DNA from: Lachnospiraceae bacterium
GTDB taxonomy: Bacteria; Bacillota; Clostridia; Lachnospirales; Lachnospiraceae
Assembly (NCBI GenBank): GCA_017463035.1
Contig: JAFTPY010000293.1
Location: 1 to 5,793, forward strand
Length of the DNA stretch: 5,793 nucleotides
Reading direction: 5' to 3'
Below the pieces are notes generated by a model, which worked only from the letters and a program-made list of their open reading frames with translations, searched no databases and had not been told where the DNA came from. Positions 1-5,586 of this stretch are shown piece by piece (positions within the stretch are counted from its first letter, which is position 1; every line of letters starts with the position of its first letter). The translations under genes and the position numbers were made by a program.

Positions 1-1
1 A

Positions 2-97
2 CCCGGTAGAACCGCACTTCATAATTACCTGTCCCTGCTTTACCTTATCACCGGCCTTTACCAGCAGCTTTGACGCATGTAAATAGTGCGTCGTCAC
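2..97 (-). pseudogene. Read-on part of the M23 domain beyond the TGA (partial at window edge)
   Basis: Directly after the TGA the same frame gives 32 codons with no stop: VTTHYLHASKLL, then VKAGDKVKQGQVIMKCGSTG, to the edge. This is the expected continuation of an M23 domain: the YxH-like catalytic His (LHAS), the KAGDKVKQGQVI turn and GSTG. The HxH zinc motif should follow outside the window. A GTG at 95-97 could in principle restart translation, but it has no good ribosome site and would make only a domain fragment. Confidence 0.7.
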
Positions 98-1204
98 TCA
101 GTTTCCGTGATCAATCACCACATGATTTCCGTTCATGGAGCTCCAGGTCGCCTTTGTTACCACACCGGCAAGGGATGCCACAATATCAGCTCCGTATGCG
201 CCGCCGATATCGATCCCGCTGTGATATTCCTTCTTTCCCGTAATCGGGCTGATACGATAGCCGAAGTAGGAATAAATATTCGGATCCCCCGGAAACGGCC
301 ATATCATATTATCCACAGAGGTCTCGTCCGTCAGACCAAGCTTCTTCAGTTCTTCCTCTCTTCTCTTACGTTCTTCTTCCTCGCGTTTTAAACGTTCTTC
401 CTCTTCCCGTCTTTTACGCTCCTCTTCCTCGATACGTTTCCGTTCCTTTTCTTCCAGGTCCGCTATCTGAAGCTCTTTGCTTTCGATTTCTTCATAGAAC
501 TCAAAGTACTGCTCTTCCGTAATTCCCAGACTGGCCGTTAATTCATCCATATATGCGGCTTTATTTGCCACCAGAATCGCCAGATTATCAATCTGTACCT
601 GCTGTGCATCCTTTCGCGCATTCAAATCCACCCACGCCAGTTCATAGGACTCTTCCTTCTTTTTCACCTCTTCACAGGATGCCTCGTAACGCTTTAACAG
701 CTTGTCGTCGTATTTCGCAATTTGGGAGCGATATTCCACCTGATTTAATAAATCCTCCAAATCCTCGGCTCCCGTCAAAATCTCCCAAAAGCTGGTTTCC
801 CCGTGCTCATACATATATTTTATCCGGGCTTTCATGGTAGCATACTGATTCTCTTTCGTGCGAACCGCCTCTTCCAATTCAAGAATTGTTGCCTCCAGAT
901 TTGCCTCACATTCCGCAATGTCCTGTTTCAGTTCTTCCATCTCGGAATAAGCAAGATTCAGTTCTTCGTCTACCTTTTTAATATATTCTTCCGTACTCTT
1001 TTTATCCGCTTCCAATGCCGCAATTCGATCGGCGGTTTCCTTTTTCAGCTTTTCCAGCTCTTCCTTTTCTTTTTTTGCCTTGTCGATTGCCGACTGATAG
1101 GATTGCGCCGCCAGTGCCTCACTTCCGTGCCCCTTCGGAATCACGGAAACCAGAACCGCAACCACCCCGATATAACATAATCCTTTTTTCAAACTCTGCT
1201 TCAT
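98..1204 (-). CDS. Secreted coiled-coil M23 peptidase, FtsEX partner, interrupted by in-frame TGA
   Basis: As read, 368 residues up to a TGA at 98-100. A signal peptide (KQSLKK, then hydrophobic LCYIGVVAVLVSVIP) is probably cleaved after ALA (30-32). Residues 36-250 are a long, mostly helical coiled coil with a central hinge-like stretch (MYEHGETSFWEILTGAEDLE, 131-150), as in PcsB, CwlO and EnvC-type proteins. Residues about 252-288 are an E/R/K-only helix. The M23 (LytM) domain begins at IWPFPG (301), with YSYFGYR and the zinc motif HSGID (His328, Asp332). The frame stops after VVIDHGN, before the catalytic His and the HxH motif. The same frame resumes with normal M23 sequence (see 2-97), so the intact gene was longer. 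Placement behind ftsEX indicates a wall hydrolase, or hydrolase activator, controlled by FtsEX for cell separation or elongation (inferred). If the TGA is real, the product lacks its active site but keeps the coiled coil. Confidence 0.85.
   Translation of the reverse strand: MKQSLKKGLCYIGVVAVLVSVIPKGHGSEALAAQSYQSAIDKAKKEKEELEKLKKETADRIAALEADKKSTEEYIKKVDEELNLAYSEMEELKQDIAECEANLEATILELEEAVRTKENQYATMKARIKYMYEHGETSFWEILTGAEDLEDLLNQVEYRSQIAKYDDKLLKRYEASCEEVKKKEESYELAWVDLNARKDAQQVQIDNLAILVANKAAYMDELTASLGITEEQYFEFYEEIESKELQIADLEEKERKRIEEEERKRREEEERLKREEEERKRREEELKKLGLTDETSVDNMIWPFPGDPNIYSYFGYRISPITGKKEYHSGIDIGGAYGADIVASLAGVVTKATWSSMNGNHVVIDHGN
341..451 (-). repeat. 24-nt-periodic repeat coding for an ER/K helix
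   Basis: About 111 bp encode residues 252-288 of the M23 protein, composed almost only of Glu, Arg and Lys with isolated Ile or Leu. The unit is eight residues of the form EEEERKRR / EEEERLKR / EEEERKRR, so the DNA repeats imperfectly every 24 nt (for example ttcttcctc and ttcctcttc blocks). An eight-residue E4(R/K)4 pattern, lacking a heptad of hydrophobics, is the hallmark of stable single alpha-helices and not of coiled coils. Confidence 0.7.
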
Positions 1205-1210
1205 CCGGCG

Positions 1211-1218
1211 TCTCCTTT
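1211..1218 (-). promoter_or_regulatory. Ribosome binding site that fixes the M23 gene start at 1204
   Basis: The minus strand reads AAAGGAGA, with AGGAG placed 7 nt before the ATG at 1204. A GTG at 1231 would extend the protein by nine charged residues (GEKERRRR region), but it lies upstream of this site and would spoil the n-region of the signal peptide. Confidence 0.8.
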
Positions 1219-1251
1219 CTTTTTCTCCCACTGTACTCCCTGTTTCTTATA

Positions 1252-2175
1252 TTATCGCAAACTGATTTTCTTTAACTGCTTCCTCGTAGACGACGTACTG
1301 CCGAACCATCCGATTAATACCCCGATCCCCAGCAACAACGGCGTCAGCTTCATGAAAACATCATGCCCGCTTAAAAATGCCATCCGTTGAAATACACTTT
1401 CAAACTCTCCCGTAAGATATTCGATTACCTTTCCGTAAATCAAATGCAAAATACCGAGAGGTAAAAGCGCTCCGCAAATTCCCAAGGTTACACCCTCTAC
1501 AACAAACGGGAAACGTACAAAAAAATCCGTCGCACCGATTAAATTCATAATAGAAATTTCTTCCTTCCGGACGGATATTCCGATGGATACCGTCATACGA
1601 ATCAAAAAGATTGCCACCGCTACTAAAATCACAATGATTGCCACCGATATCACGGTTATCATCCGGCTGATTCCCTCCATGCTCTCGGCTACGCCGTCCA
1701 ACGCATTGACACGACGCACGCCCTCCAGCCCTTCAATAAACCGGATTAAGACACTTTGCATGGAAACATCATTTAAGAACACCTCGTAGGATGCGGAATC
1801 CTCCAAAGGGTTATCCTCTCCGAAGGTCGCCGCCAACTCTTCGTTTAAGCTTTCCGTCCGAAACGTTTCCCAGGCTTCCTCCGCGGAAACAAATTCCACT
1901 CTGGCCACCTCGGCACGCTTCTTGATTTCCTCACCGATATGCTCTATGGTTTCTTCCGGACAATCCTCCACAAACAATACCGTAACACCCACGTTTTGCT
2001 CCGCTTCCTTCACTGCAAAGTTGACATTGGAGGTCACAAAATAGAACAGCCCCAAAAGAAACAAACTTGCCGCGATAGTGCCGATGGACGCCAACGAAAA
2101 CATTCCGTTATGAAAAATACTGCGGAGTCCCTGCTTTAAACAATAAAAAAAAGTTCTAATACTTTGCATGTACAT
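1252..2175 (-). CDS. ftsX: Cell division ABC transporter permease FtsX
   Basis: A 307-residue membrane protein, partner of FtsE. Four hydrophobic segments are visible: TM1 about 27-47, TM2 172-194, TM3 222-247 and TM4 276-293. Between TM1 and TM2 is an extracytoplasmic domain (about 48-170), the part known in other species to contact the hydrolase. The cytoplasmic stretch EEISIMNLIGATDFFVRFPF (205-224) is the conserved FtsX signature near the FtsE interface. I chose the ATG at 2175 because AGAAGG lies 6 nt upstream and because homologs start just before an RT-x-K-like segment, here SIRTFFYCLKQG. An ATG two codons later (2169) is also possible. A start at 2229 would add 18 residues lying wholly inside ftsE and is unlikely. 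Eight T residues (2145-2152) near the 5' end form a slip-prone run. The M23 gene follows after 47 nt. Confidence 0.95.
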   Translation of the reverse strand: MYMQSIRTFFYCLKQGLRSIFHNGMFSLASIGTIAASLFLLGLFYFVTSNVNFAVKEAEQNVGVTVLFVEDCPEETIEHIGEEIKKRAEVARVEFVSAEEAWETFRTESLNEELAATFGEDNPLEDSASYEVFLNDVSMQSVLIRFIEGLEGVRRVNALDGVAESMEGISRMITVISVAIIVILVAVAIFLIRMTVSIGISVRKEEISIMNLIGATDFFVRFPFVVEGVTLGICGALLPLGILHLIYGKVIEYLTGEFESVFQRMAFLSGHDVFMKLTPLLLGIGVLIGWFGSTSSTRKQLKKISLR

Positions 2176-2893
2176 ACCCGCCCTTCTGTTCGTCACTGAT
2201 AATTCTGCCGTTCCGAAGCGTGATGACACGCTTTTGCATCATATCTACCACCTCATGATTATGGGTAACCACAACCACCGTTGTTCCCCTACGGTTTACT
2301 TCCTCCAACAAATGCATAATTTCCCAGGAATTTTTCGGGTCCAGATTACCCGTTGGCTCGTCTGCCAGCAAAATCACCGGATTGTTCACCAGTGCTCTCG
2401 CCAAAGCCACTCTCTGCTGTTCACCGCCGGAAAGCTCCGACGGAAACGCTTTATACTTTTCGCTGAGTCCCACCATGGAAAGCATACGCGGCACTTTCTT
2501 CTTAATCTCTGCCGGAGGAACCTCTACCACACGCTGTGCAAAGGCCACGTTCTCGTAAGCATTCCGGTCCTTTAATAAACGGAAGTCCTGGAACACCACA
2601 CCGATGCTGCGACGATATTTGCTGATTTGGTGACGGCGCAGTCTGGACAGCTCCCGACTTGCCACATACACCTTCCCTCTGGTGGGCAAAATCTCCCGGA
2701 GCATCAAACGGATTAACGTTGACTTTCCGGAACCGCTGCTTCCCACAATGAAAACAAACTCTCCTTTATTGATACTGAAACTGATATCTTCTATGGCATG
2801 AATCCCCTTCTGGTAATCCTTGGAAACATGATCGAAATGAATGACCGGGGCCTGAATATTCTGCAAATCCTTGTGTAAATCATATTCTGCCAT
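2156..2893 (-). CDS. ftsE: Cell division ATP-binding protein FtsE
   Basis: A 245-residue cytoplasmic ABC ATPase that pairs with FtsX to couple ATP hydrolysis to activation of an extracellular peptidoglycan hydrolase. Visible motifs are Walker A GSSGSGKST (51-59), Q-loop Gln102 in VFQDFRLL, signature LSGGE (154-158), Walker B with catalytic Glu (VILLADEP, 173-180) and switch His211. VFQDFRLLKDRNAYENVAFA and DEPTGNLDP are typical of FtsE. It carries about 15 extra N-terminal residues (MAEYDLHKDLQNIQAP) before the usual beginning IHFDHVSKDY. No internal Met occurs before residue 64, and AGGAGG (2903-2908) sits 9 nt upstream of this ATG, so the extension seems real. Its 3' end overlaps ftsX by 20 nt, which indicates translational coupling. 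The stop is TAG. Confidence 0.96.
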   Translation of the reverse strand: MAEYDLHKDLQNIQAPVIHFDHVSKDYQKGIHAIEDISFSINKGEFVFIVGSSGSGKSTLIRLMLREILPTRGKVYVASRELSRLRRHQISKYRRSIGVVFQDFRLLKDRNAYENVAFAQRVVEVPPAEIKKKVPRMLSMVGLSEKYKAFPSELSGGEQQRVALARALVNNPVILLADEPTGNLDPKNSWEIMHLLEEVNRRGTTVVVVTHNHEVVDMMQKRVITLRNGRIISDEQKGGYVHAKY

Positions 2894-2920
2894 GAACTGC
2901 TCCCTCCTCCTTTATATTCC

Positions 2921-2948
2921 GAAAGCCGCATCTTCCGGTGCGGCTCTC
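2921..2948 (-). other. Intercistronic stem-loop between the regulator gene and ftsE
   Basis: On the minus strand GAGAGCCGCA pairs with TGCGGCTTTC across an 8-nt loop (CCGGAAGA), giving a 10-bp stem with one G-U pair. It starts 4 nt after the regulator stop and ends 8 nt before the purine-rich ftsE ribosome site. Apart from the TTT inside the stem there is no T-tract, so it would be a weak terminator. It may be a partial attenuator or an mRNA-stabilising hairpin. No separate ftsE promoter is obvious in the 59-bp gap. Confidence 0.5.
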
Positions 2949-2952
2949 CTAC

Positions 2953-4041
2953 CTAAAATTCCATATTTTCAACATACTTCATATACTTTACAACCATAAG
3001 CGCCATCTTAAAGGTAATGGCATCTTCAAAGGTTCGAAGATCCAAATGCGTCATCTTCTGCAGCTTATCCAAACGGTATACCAATGTATTTCGATGGATG
3101 TAAAGCTGTCTGGACGTCTCGGACACATTCAGGTTGTTCTCAAAGAACTTATTGATGGTAACGATGGTCTCTTCATCAAAATCTTCCAAAGACTTGCCGT
3201 CGAAAATCTCCCGGATAAATACTTTACACATCGGAAGCGGAAGCTGGTATACCAAACGGCCGATACCGAGATTGGAATACGCTACCACATTACGGTCACT
3301 GTAGAAAATCTTACCTACCTCCAGCGCCATCTTTGCTTCCTTATAGGAACGGGACACATCCTTAATCTCATTGACAATGGTACCGATGGCGATATTTACT
3401 CTGGTCATGGCCTCAGTGTTTAAGGTATCTAAAAGCACCTTCGCCGTCTTCATCATATGCTCGTAATCCTCGTTCTGCTTCAGCTCTTTTACAAGAATAA
3501 TATTCCGCTCGTCCACCGCGGTAATGAAGTCTCTGCTCTTACCGGCAAACAGGCTACGCACGGTTTCAAGAGCATTGGTATCCTTCTCCTGCTTCGTCTC
3601 AATCAGAAATACGATACGACGTGCATCTGCCTCAATGTGAAGTTTCTTCGCCAGATTGTAAATATCCACCAGAAGCAGGTTGTCCAACAGCAGGTTCTTG
3701 ATAAAGTTATCCTTATCGTAACGCTCCTTATACGCCACAATTAGGTTCTGAATCTGGAACACCGTCATTTTGCCGATCATATATACATCATCCGTATCAC
3801 CCTTCGCCAAAACCACGAACTCCAGATGACTGTCGTCATATACTTTAAAAAACTGATAGCCCGCCAAAGACTGGCTCTCTGCCGGAGAATCCACAAAGGC
3901 AACCGCAGCCTCGATACTCTCCTGTCCCGGCTCCGATGTGGTAGCCAAAACCTCGCCATCCGTGCCCAATACACAGAGCTCGACTCTCGTAATTGCCTTT
4001 AATCCGTCAATTGTATTCTGTAACACCTGATTCGAAATCAT
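2953..4041 (-). CDS. CdaR/PucR-family transcriptional regulator (C-terminal HTH)
   Basis: A 362-residue protein beginning MISNQVLQNT. The C-terminus (about 305-349) carries the PucR-type helix-turn-helix: NVSETSRQLYIHRNTLVYRL followed by DKLQKMTHLDLRTFEDAITF, in which the IHRNTLxYRL core is the family hallmark. The middle (about 140-250) fits the GGDEF-like domain common in CdaR proteins, including the segment SYKEAKMALEVG. The first 110 residues (VLQNTIDGLK, then VLGTDGEVLATTSE) resemble a divergent sugar-diacid recognition-type sensor, but that is weak by eye. CdaR in E. coli responds to sugar diacids and PucR in Bacillus to purine-catabolism signals; the ligand here is unknown. The gene has its own promoter and RBS, directly after ugpC, so it may control ugpC or other sugar genes (inferred). 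A longer start at 4116 would add 25 residues and cover the promoter, so I reject it. The stop is TAG. Confidence 0.85.
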   Translation of the reverse strand: MISNQVLQNTIDGLKAITRVELCVLGTDGEVLATTSEPGQESIEAAVAFVDSPAESQSLAGYQFFKVYDDSHLEFVVLAKGDTDDVYMIGKMTVFQIQNLIVAYKERYDKDNFIKNLLLDNLLLVDIYNLAKKLHIEADARRIVFLIETKQEKDTNALETVRSLFAGKSRDFITAVDERNIILVKELKQNEDYEHMMKTAKVLLDTLNTEAMTRVNIAIGTIVNEIKDVSRSYKEAKMALEVGKIFYSDRNVVAYSNLGIGRLVYQLPLPMCKVFIREIFDGKSLEDFDEETIVTINKFFENNLNVSETSRQLYIHRNTLVYRLDKLQKMTHLDLRTFEDAITFKMALMVVKYMKYVENMEF

Positions 4042-4045
4042 ATGT

Positions 4046-4054
4046 CCTCCTTTT
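4046..4054 (-). promoter_or_regulatory. Ribosome binding site that fixes the regulator start at 4041
   Basis: The minus strand reads AAAAGGAGG, then ACAT, then ATG at 4041. This is a full anti-SD match with a short 4-nt gap. The upstream in-frame start at 4116 has no comparable site. Confidence 0.8.
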
Positions 4055-4084
4055 ACAGCAAAAAAATACTTCCCCACTATTGTC

Positions 4085-4113
4085 AGTTTATCATTCGCGG
4101 TGGTAAAAGTCAA
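4085..4113 (-). promoter_or_regulatory. Predicted sigma-A promoter of the CdaR/PucR-like regulator gene
   Basis: On the minus strand TTGACT (4108-4113, 5 of 6 to consensus) is followed by exactly 17 nt and then TAAACT (4085-4090, 4 of 6). Transcription would start near 4078, about 37 nt before the chosen ATG at 4041. A C6 run and an A7 run lie just upstream of the -35 box on this strand. The site lies inside the N-terminal extension that a longer start at 4116 would create, which argues against that start. Confidence 0.65.
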
Positions 4114-4163
4114 CAAAAGAGGGGGGATTTTTTTGTGAAAGTTTTGCGTGCAGGCATATAGAA

Positions 4164-4188
4164 AGGGCCGTCGTAAAACGACGGCCCT
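4164..4188 (-). terminator. Intrinsic terminator of ugpC
   Basis: AGGGCCGTCGT (4164-4174) and ACGACGGCCCT (4178-4188) form a perfect 11-bp, GC-rich stem with a 3-nt loop, starting 18 nt past the ugpC stop. On the minus strand the stem ends in CCCT and is followed by TTCTATATG, a short, imperfect T-rich tail. It separates ugpC from the regulator gene that follows, which has its own promoter. Confidence 0.8.
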
Positions 4189-4206
4189 GAAAAATCATAT
4201 TTCGTA

Positions 4207-5334
4207 TTAGTGGGAAATAATCTGCTCGGTCTCCTTATCGAAGATATGTATCTTCGTTAAGTCAAAAGCAATGGTGATGGTATCGCCCGGTCTAGCGGTG
4301 GTACGCGGGTTAACACGCGCGGTTACCGGGATGGTCTCATCGATATCGAAGTATAAGAATACTTCTGCACCGAGAAGCTCGTATACACGAACGGTAGCCT
4401 CTAAGCTGCTGTCCTTGGACATAGCGATGAAGCTCTCCTCGTCCTTAATATCCTCCGGTCTGATACCGAGAACAACCTTCTTCGGGAACTCCTCGTTGGT
4501 GTAGCCACCGTCGATGAGCTTCTGAGCTCTCTTCTCGGTGAGCTTAATGGAGTGGTTACCGAACTTAAGCATAACAGCGCCGCCCTGCTCTACAGCCTGA
4601 CAGTCGATGAAGTTCATCTGCGGAGATCCCATGAAACCTGCAACGAAGAGGTTCTGCGGTCTGTCGTAGAGATTCTGCGGAGTATCTACCTGCTGGATAA
4701 CACCGTCCTTCATAACTACGATTCTGGTACCAAGGGTCATTGCCTCGGTCTGGTCATGGGTAACGTAGATAACGGTGGTCTGTAACTTCTGATGAAGCTT
4801 GGAAATCTCGATACGCATCTGTACACGGAGCTTAGCATCCAAGTTGGAAAGCGGCTCATCCATGAGGAATACCTTCGGATTACGTACGATTGCACGACCC
4901 ATTGCTACTCGCTGTCTCTGACCACCGGAGAGAGCCTTCGGCTTACGGTCTAACAGATGCTCGATATCAAGAATTCTTGCAGCTTCGCTAACAAGTCTCT
5001 TAATCTCTTCCTTCGGGGTCTTTCTTAACTTCAAACCGAATGCCATATTATCAAATACGGACATATGCGGATACAATGCGTAGTTCTGGAATACCATCGC
5101 GATATCTCTGTCCTTCGGCTCTACGTCGTTCATAAGCTTGTTGCCGATGTAAAGCTCACCACCGGTAATTTCCTCGAGACCTGCGATCATACGAAGGGTA
5201 GTGGACTTACCACAACCGGACGGACCTACGAAGATGATGAATTCCTTATCCTCAATCTCAAGATTGAAATCCTTAACAGCCACAAAGCCGTTCGGATAAG
5301 TCTTGTTGATATTCTTCAACGATAAACTTGCCAT
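4207..5334 (-). CDS. ugpC: Carbohydrate ABC importer ATP-binding protein, UgpC/MsmX/MalK type
   Basis: This 375-residue protein is the cytoplasmic ATPase that powers sugar or glycerol-phosphate ABC importers. All nucleotide-binding motifs are present: Walker A GPSGCGKST (37-45), Q-loop Gln83, signature LSGGQ (135-139), Walker B with catalytic Glu (VFLMDEP, 155-161), D-loop SNLDAKLR, and switch His193. The C-terminal part from about 243 carries the TOBE-like regulatory domain with the family motif GIRPEDI (290-296). The length is typical. The ATG is supported by AGGAGG (5343-5348) eight bases upstream. No permease or solute-binding gene lies nearby and the gene has its own promoter and terminator. 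It therefore resembles the shared, multitask ATPases MsmX (Bacillus) and MsmK (streptococci) that serve several importers; this role is inferred. The family is certain, the transported substrate is not. Codon choice looks narrower than in ftsEX, which would suit high expression, but I did not quantify it. Confidence 0.95.
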   Translation of the reverse strand: MASLSLKNINKTYPNGFVAVKDFNLEIEDKEFIIFVGPSGCGKSTTLRMIAGLEEITGGELYIGNKLMNDVEPKDRDIAMVFQNYALYPHMSVFDNMAFGLKLRKTPKEEIKRLVSEAARILDIEHLLDRKPKALSGGQRQRVAMGRAIVRNPKVFLMDEPLSNLDAKLRVQMRIEISKLHQKLQTTVIYVTHDQTEAMTLGTRIVVMKDGVIQQVDTPQNLYDRPQNLFVAGFMGSPQMNFIDCQAVEQGGAVMLKFGNHSIKLTEKRAQKLIDGGYTNEEFPKKVVLGIRPEDIKDEESFIAMSKDSSLEATVRVYELLGAEVFLYFDIDETIPVTARVNPRTTARPGDTITIAFDLTKIHIFDKETEQIISH

Positions 5335-5359
5335 TTTTATTTCCTCCTAAAATATGATG

Positions 5360-5407
5360 TAATACACTTTTCTCTTCCACAAAAAAAGCACACTAATATA
5401 ATACACT
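5360..5407 (-). repeat. Paired 9-bp direct repeats AGTGTATTA before ugpC
   Basis: The plus-strand sequence TAATACACT occurs at 5360-5368 and again at 5399-5407, 39 bp apart start to start, which is close to four helical turns. On the minus strand each reads AGTGTATTA and is followed by T or C, so each also contains a TATTAT/TATTAC hexamer resembling a -10 box. No well-placed -35 accompanies either. They may be regulator half-sites, weak promoter elements, or chance in AT-rich DNA. Confidence 0.3.
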
Positions 5408-5439
5408 ATTTAAAAATAAATTACCATATCTCAATTAAC

Positions 5440-5470
5440 CAAATTCAACGCCCCGTTTTTGTTGAATTTG
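5440..5470. repeat. Perfect 10-bp inverted repeat in the ugpC upstream region
   Basis: CAAATTCAAC (5440-5449) and GTTGAATTTG (5461-5470) are exact reverse complements separated by 11 nt (gccccgttttt). The element lies about 105 bp upstream of the ugpC start codon and downstream of predicted promoter P1, so it would be transcribed as a hairpin in the leader. It could also bind a dimeric regulator as DNA. On the minus strand the second arm is followed by GTTAATTG, not a T-run, so it is not a standard intrinsic terminator. Confidence 0.55.
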
Positions 5471-5524
5471 TACAGTTCGTTTTCTCTTTGCTTTCGCAAT
5501 CCCAGACAACTTAACAGTCTTTTT

Positions 5525-5558
5525 CAAGAACATGCACTTTTATATCTTGCATTTCTTG
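5525..5558. repeat. Imperfect inverted repeat centred on the -10 box of P1
   Basis: The arms are CAAGAACATGCA (5525-5536) and TGCATTTCTTG (5548-5558). They are complementary over 11 pairs with a single bulged base, around an 11-nt centre that contains the TTTATA complement of the predicted -10 box. No T-tract follows on the minus strand, so it does not look like a terminator. Its position fits a repressor operator overlapping the promoter, but that is inference. Confidence 0.45.
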
Positions 5559-5567
5559 TTCTGTCGA
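5539..5567 (-). promoter_or_regulatory. Predicted sigma-A promoter P1 upstream of ugpC
   Basis: Read on the minus strand, a -35 box TCGACA (5562-5567, 5 of 6 to TTGACA) is followed by an exact 17-nt spacer and a -10 box TATAAA (5539-5544, 5 of 6 to TATAAT). Transcription would begin near 5532, giving ugpC a leader of roughly 195-200 nt. The -35 lies only about 20 bp past the stop of the preceding gene. The -10 sits in the loop of an inverted repeat (5525-5558), which could be an operator. The call is by eye from consensus. Confidence 0.55.
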
Positions 5568-5586
5568 CAAAATATCTGTTTTTTCT

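Noticed and set aside
98..100. TGA read as glycine (code 25) or selenocysteine
   Set aside because: The five complete stops visible in the window are TAA or TAG, and Gly is expected at the TGA, which briefly suggests recoding. However, the other genes use GGN for glycine throughout with no in-frame TGA, the organism looks like an ordinary Firmicute, and five stops are too few to show avoidance of TGA. M23 proteins have no known Sec at this place and I saw no evident SECIS hairpin just after the codon.
86..391. Plus-strand reading frames across the window (for example 86-391, 803-1180, 2168-2575, 2938-3423)
   Set aside because: All lie antisense to well-supported minus-strand genes or in the spacer, lack ribosome sites and recognisable domains, and show low-complexity composition mirrored from the opposite strand.
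1205..1231. GTG start at 1231 for the M23 protein
   Set aside because: The AGGAG at 1212-1216 serves the ATG at 1204, which gives a clean signal peptide.
2176..2229. Longer FtsX start at 2229
   Set aside because: It would overlap ftsE by 74 nt and add 18 polar residues absent from the usual FtsX N-terminus; the ATG at 2175 has an AGAAGG site at proper distance.
3777..3974. Minus-strand 65-residue frame inside the regulator gene
   Set aside because: It is an out-of-frame shadow of the CdaR/PucR-like gene with Trp/Arg-rich, unprotein-like sequence.
5335..5531. Riboswitch or catabolite-repression (cre) site in the ugpC leader
   Set aside because: The leader is long, and a small TTGC-GAAA-GCAA hairpin occurs near 5495, but I recognise no riboswitch core and no sequence fitting the cre consensus with its central CG.
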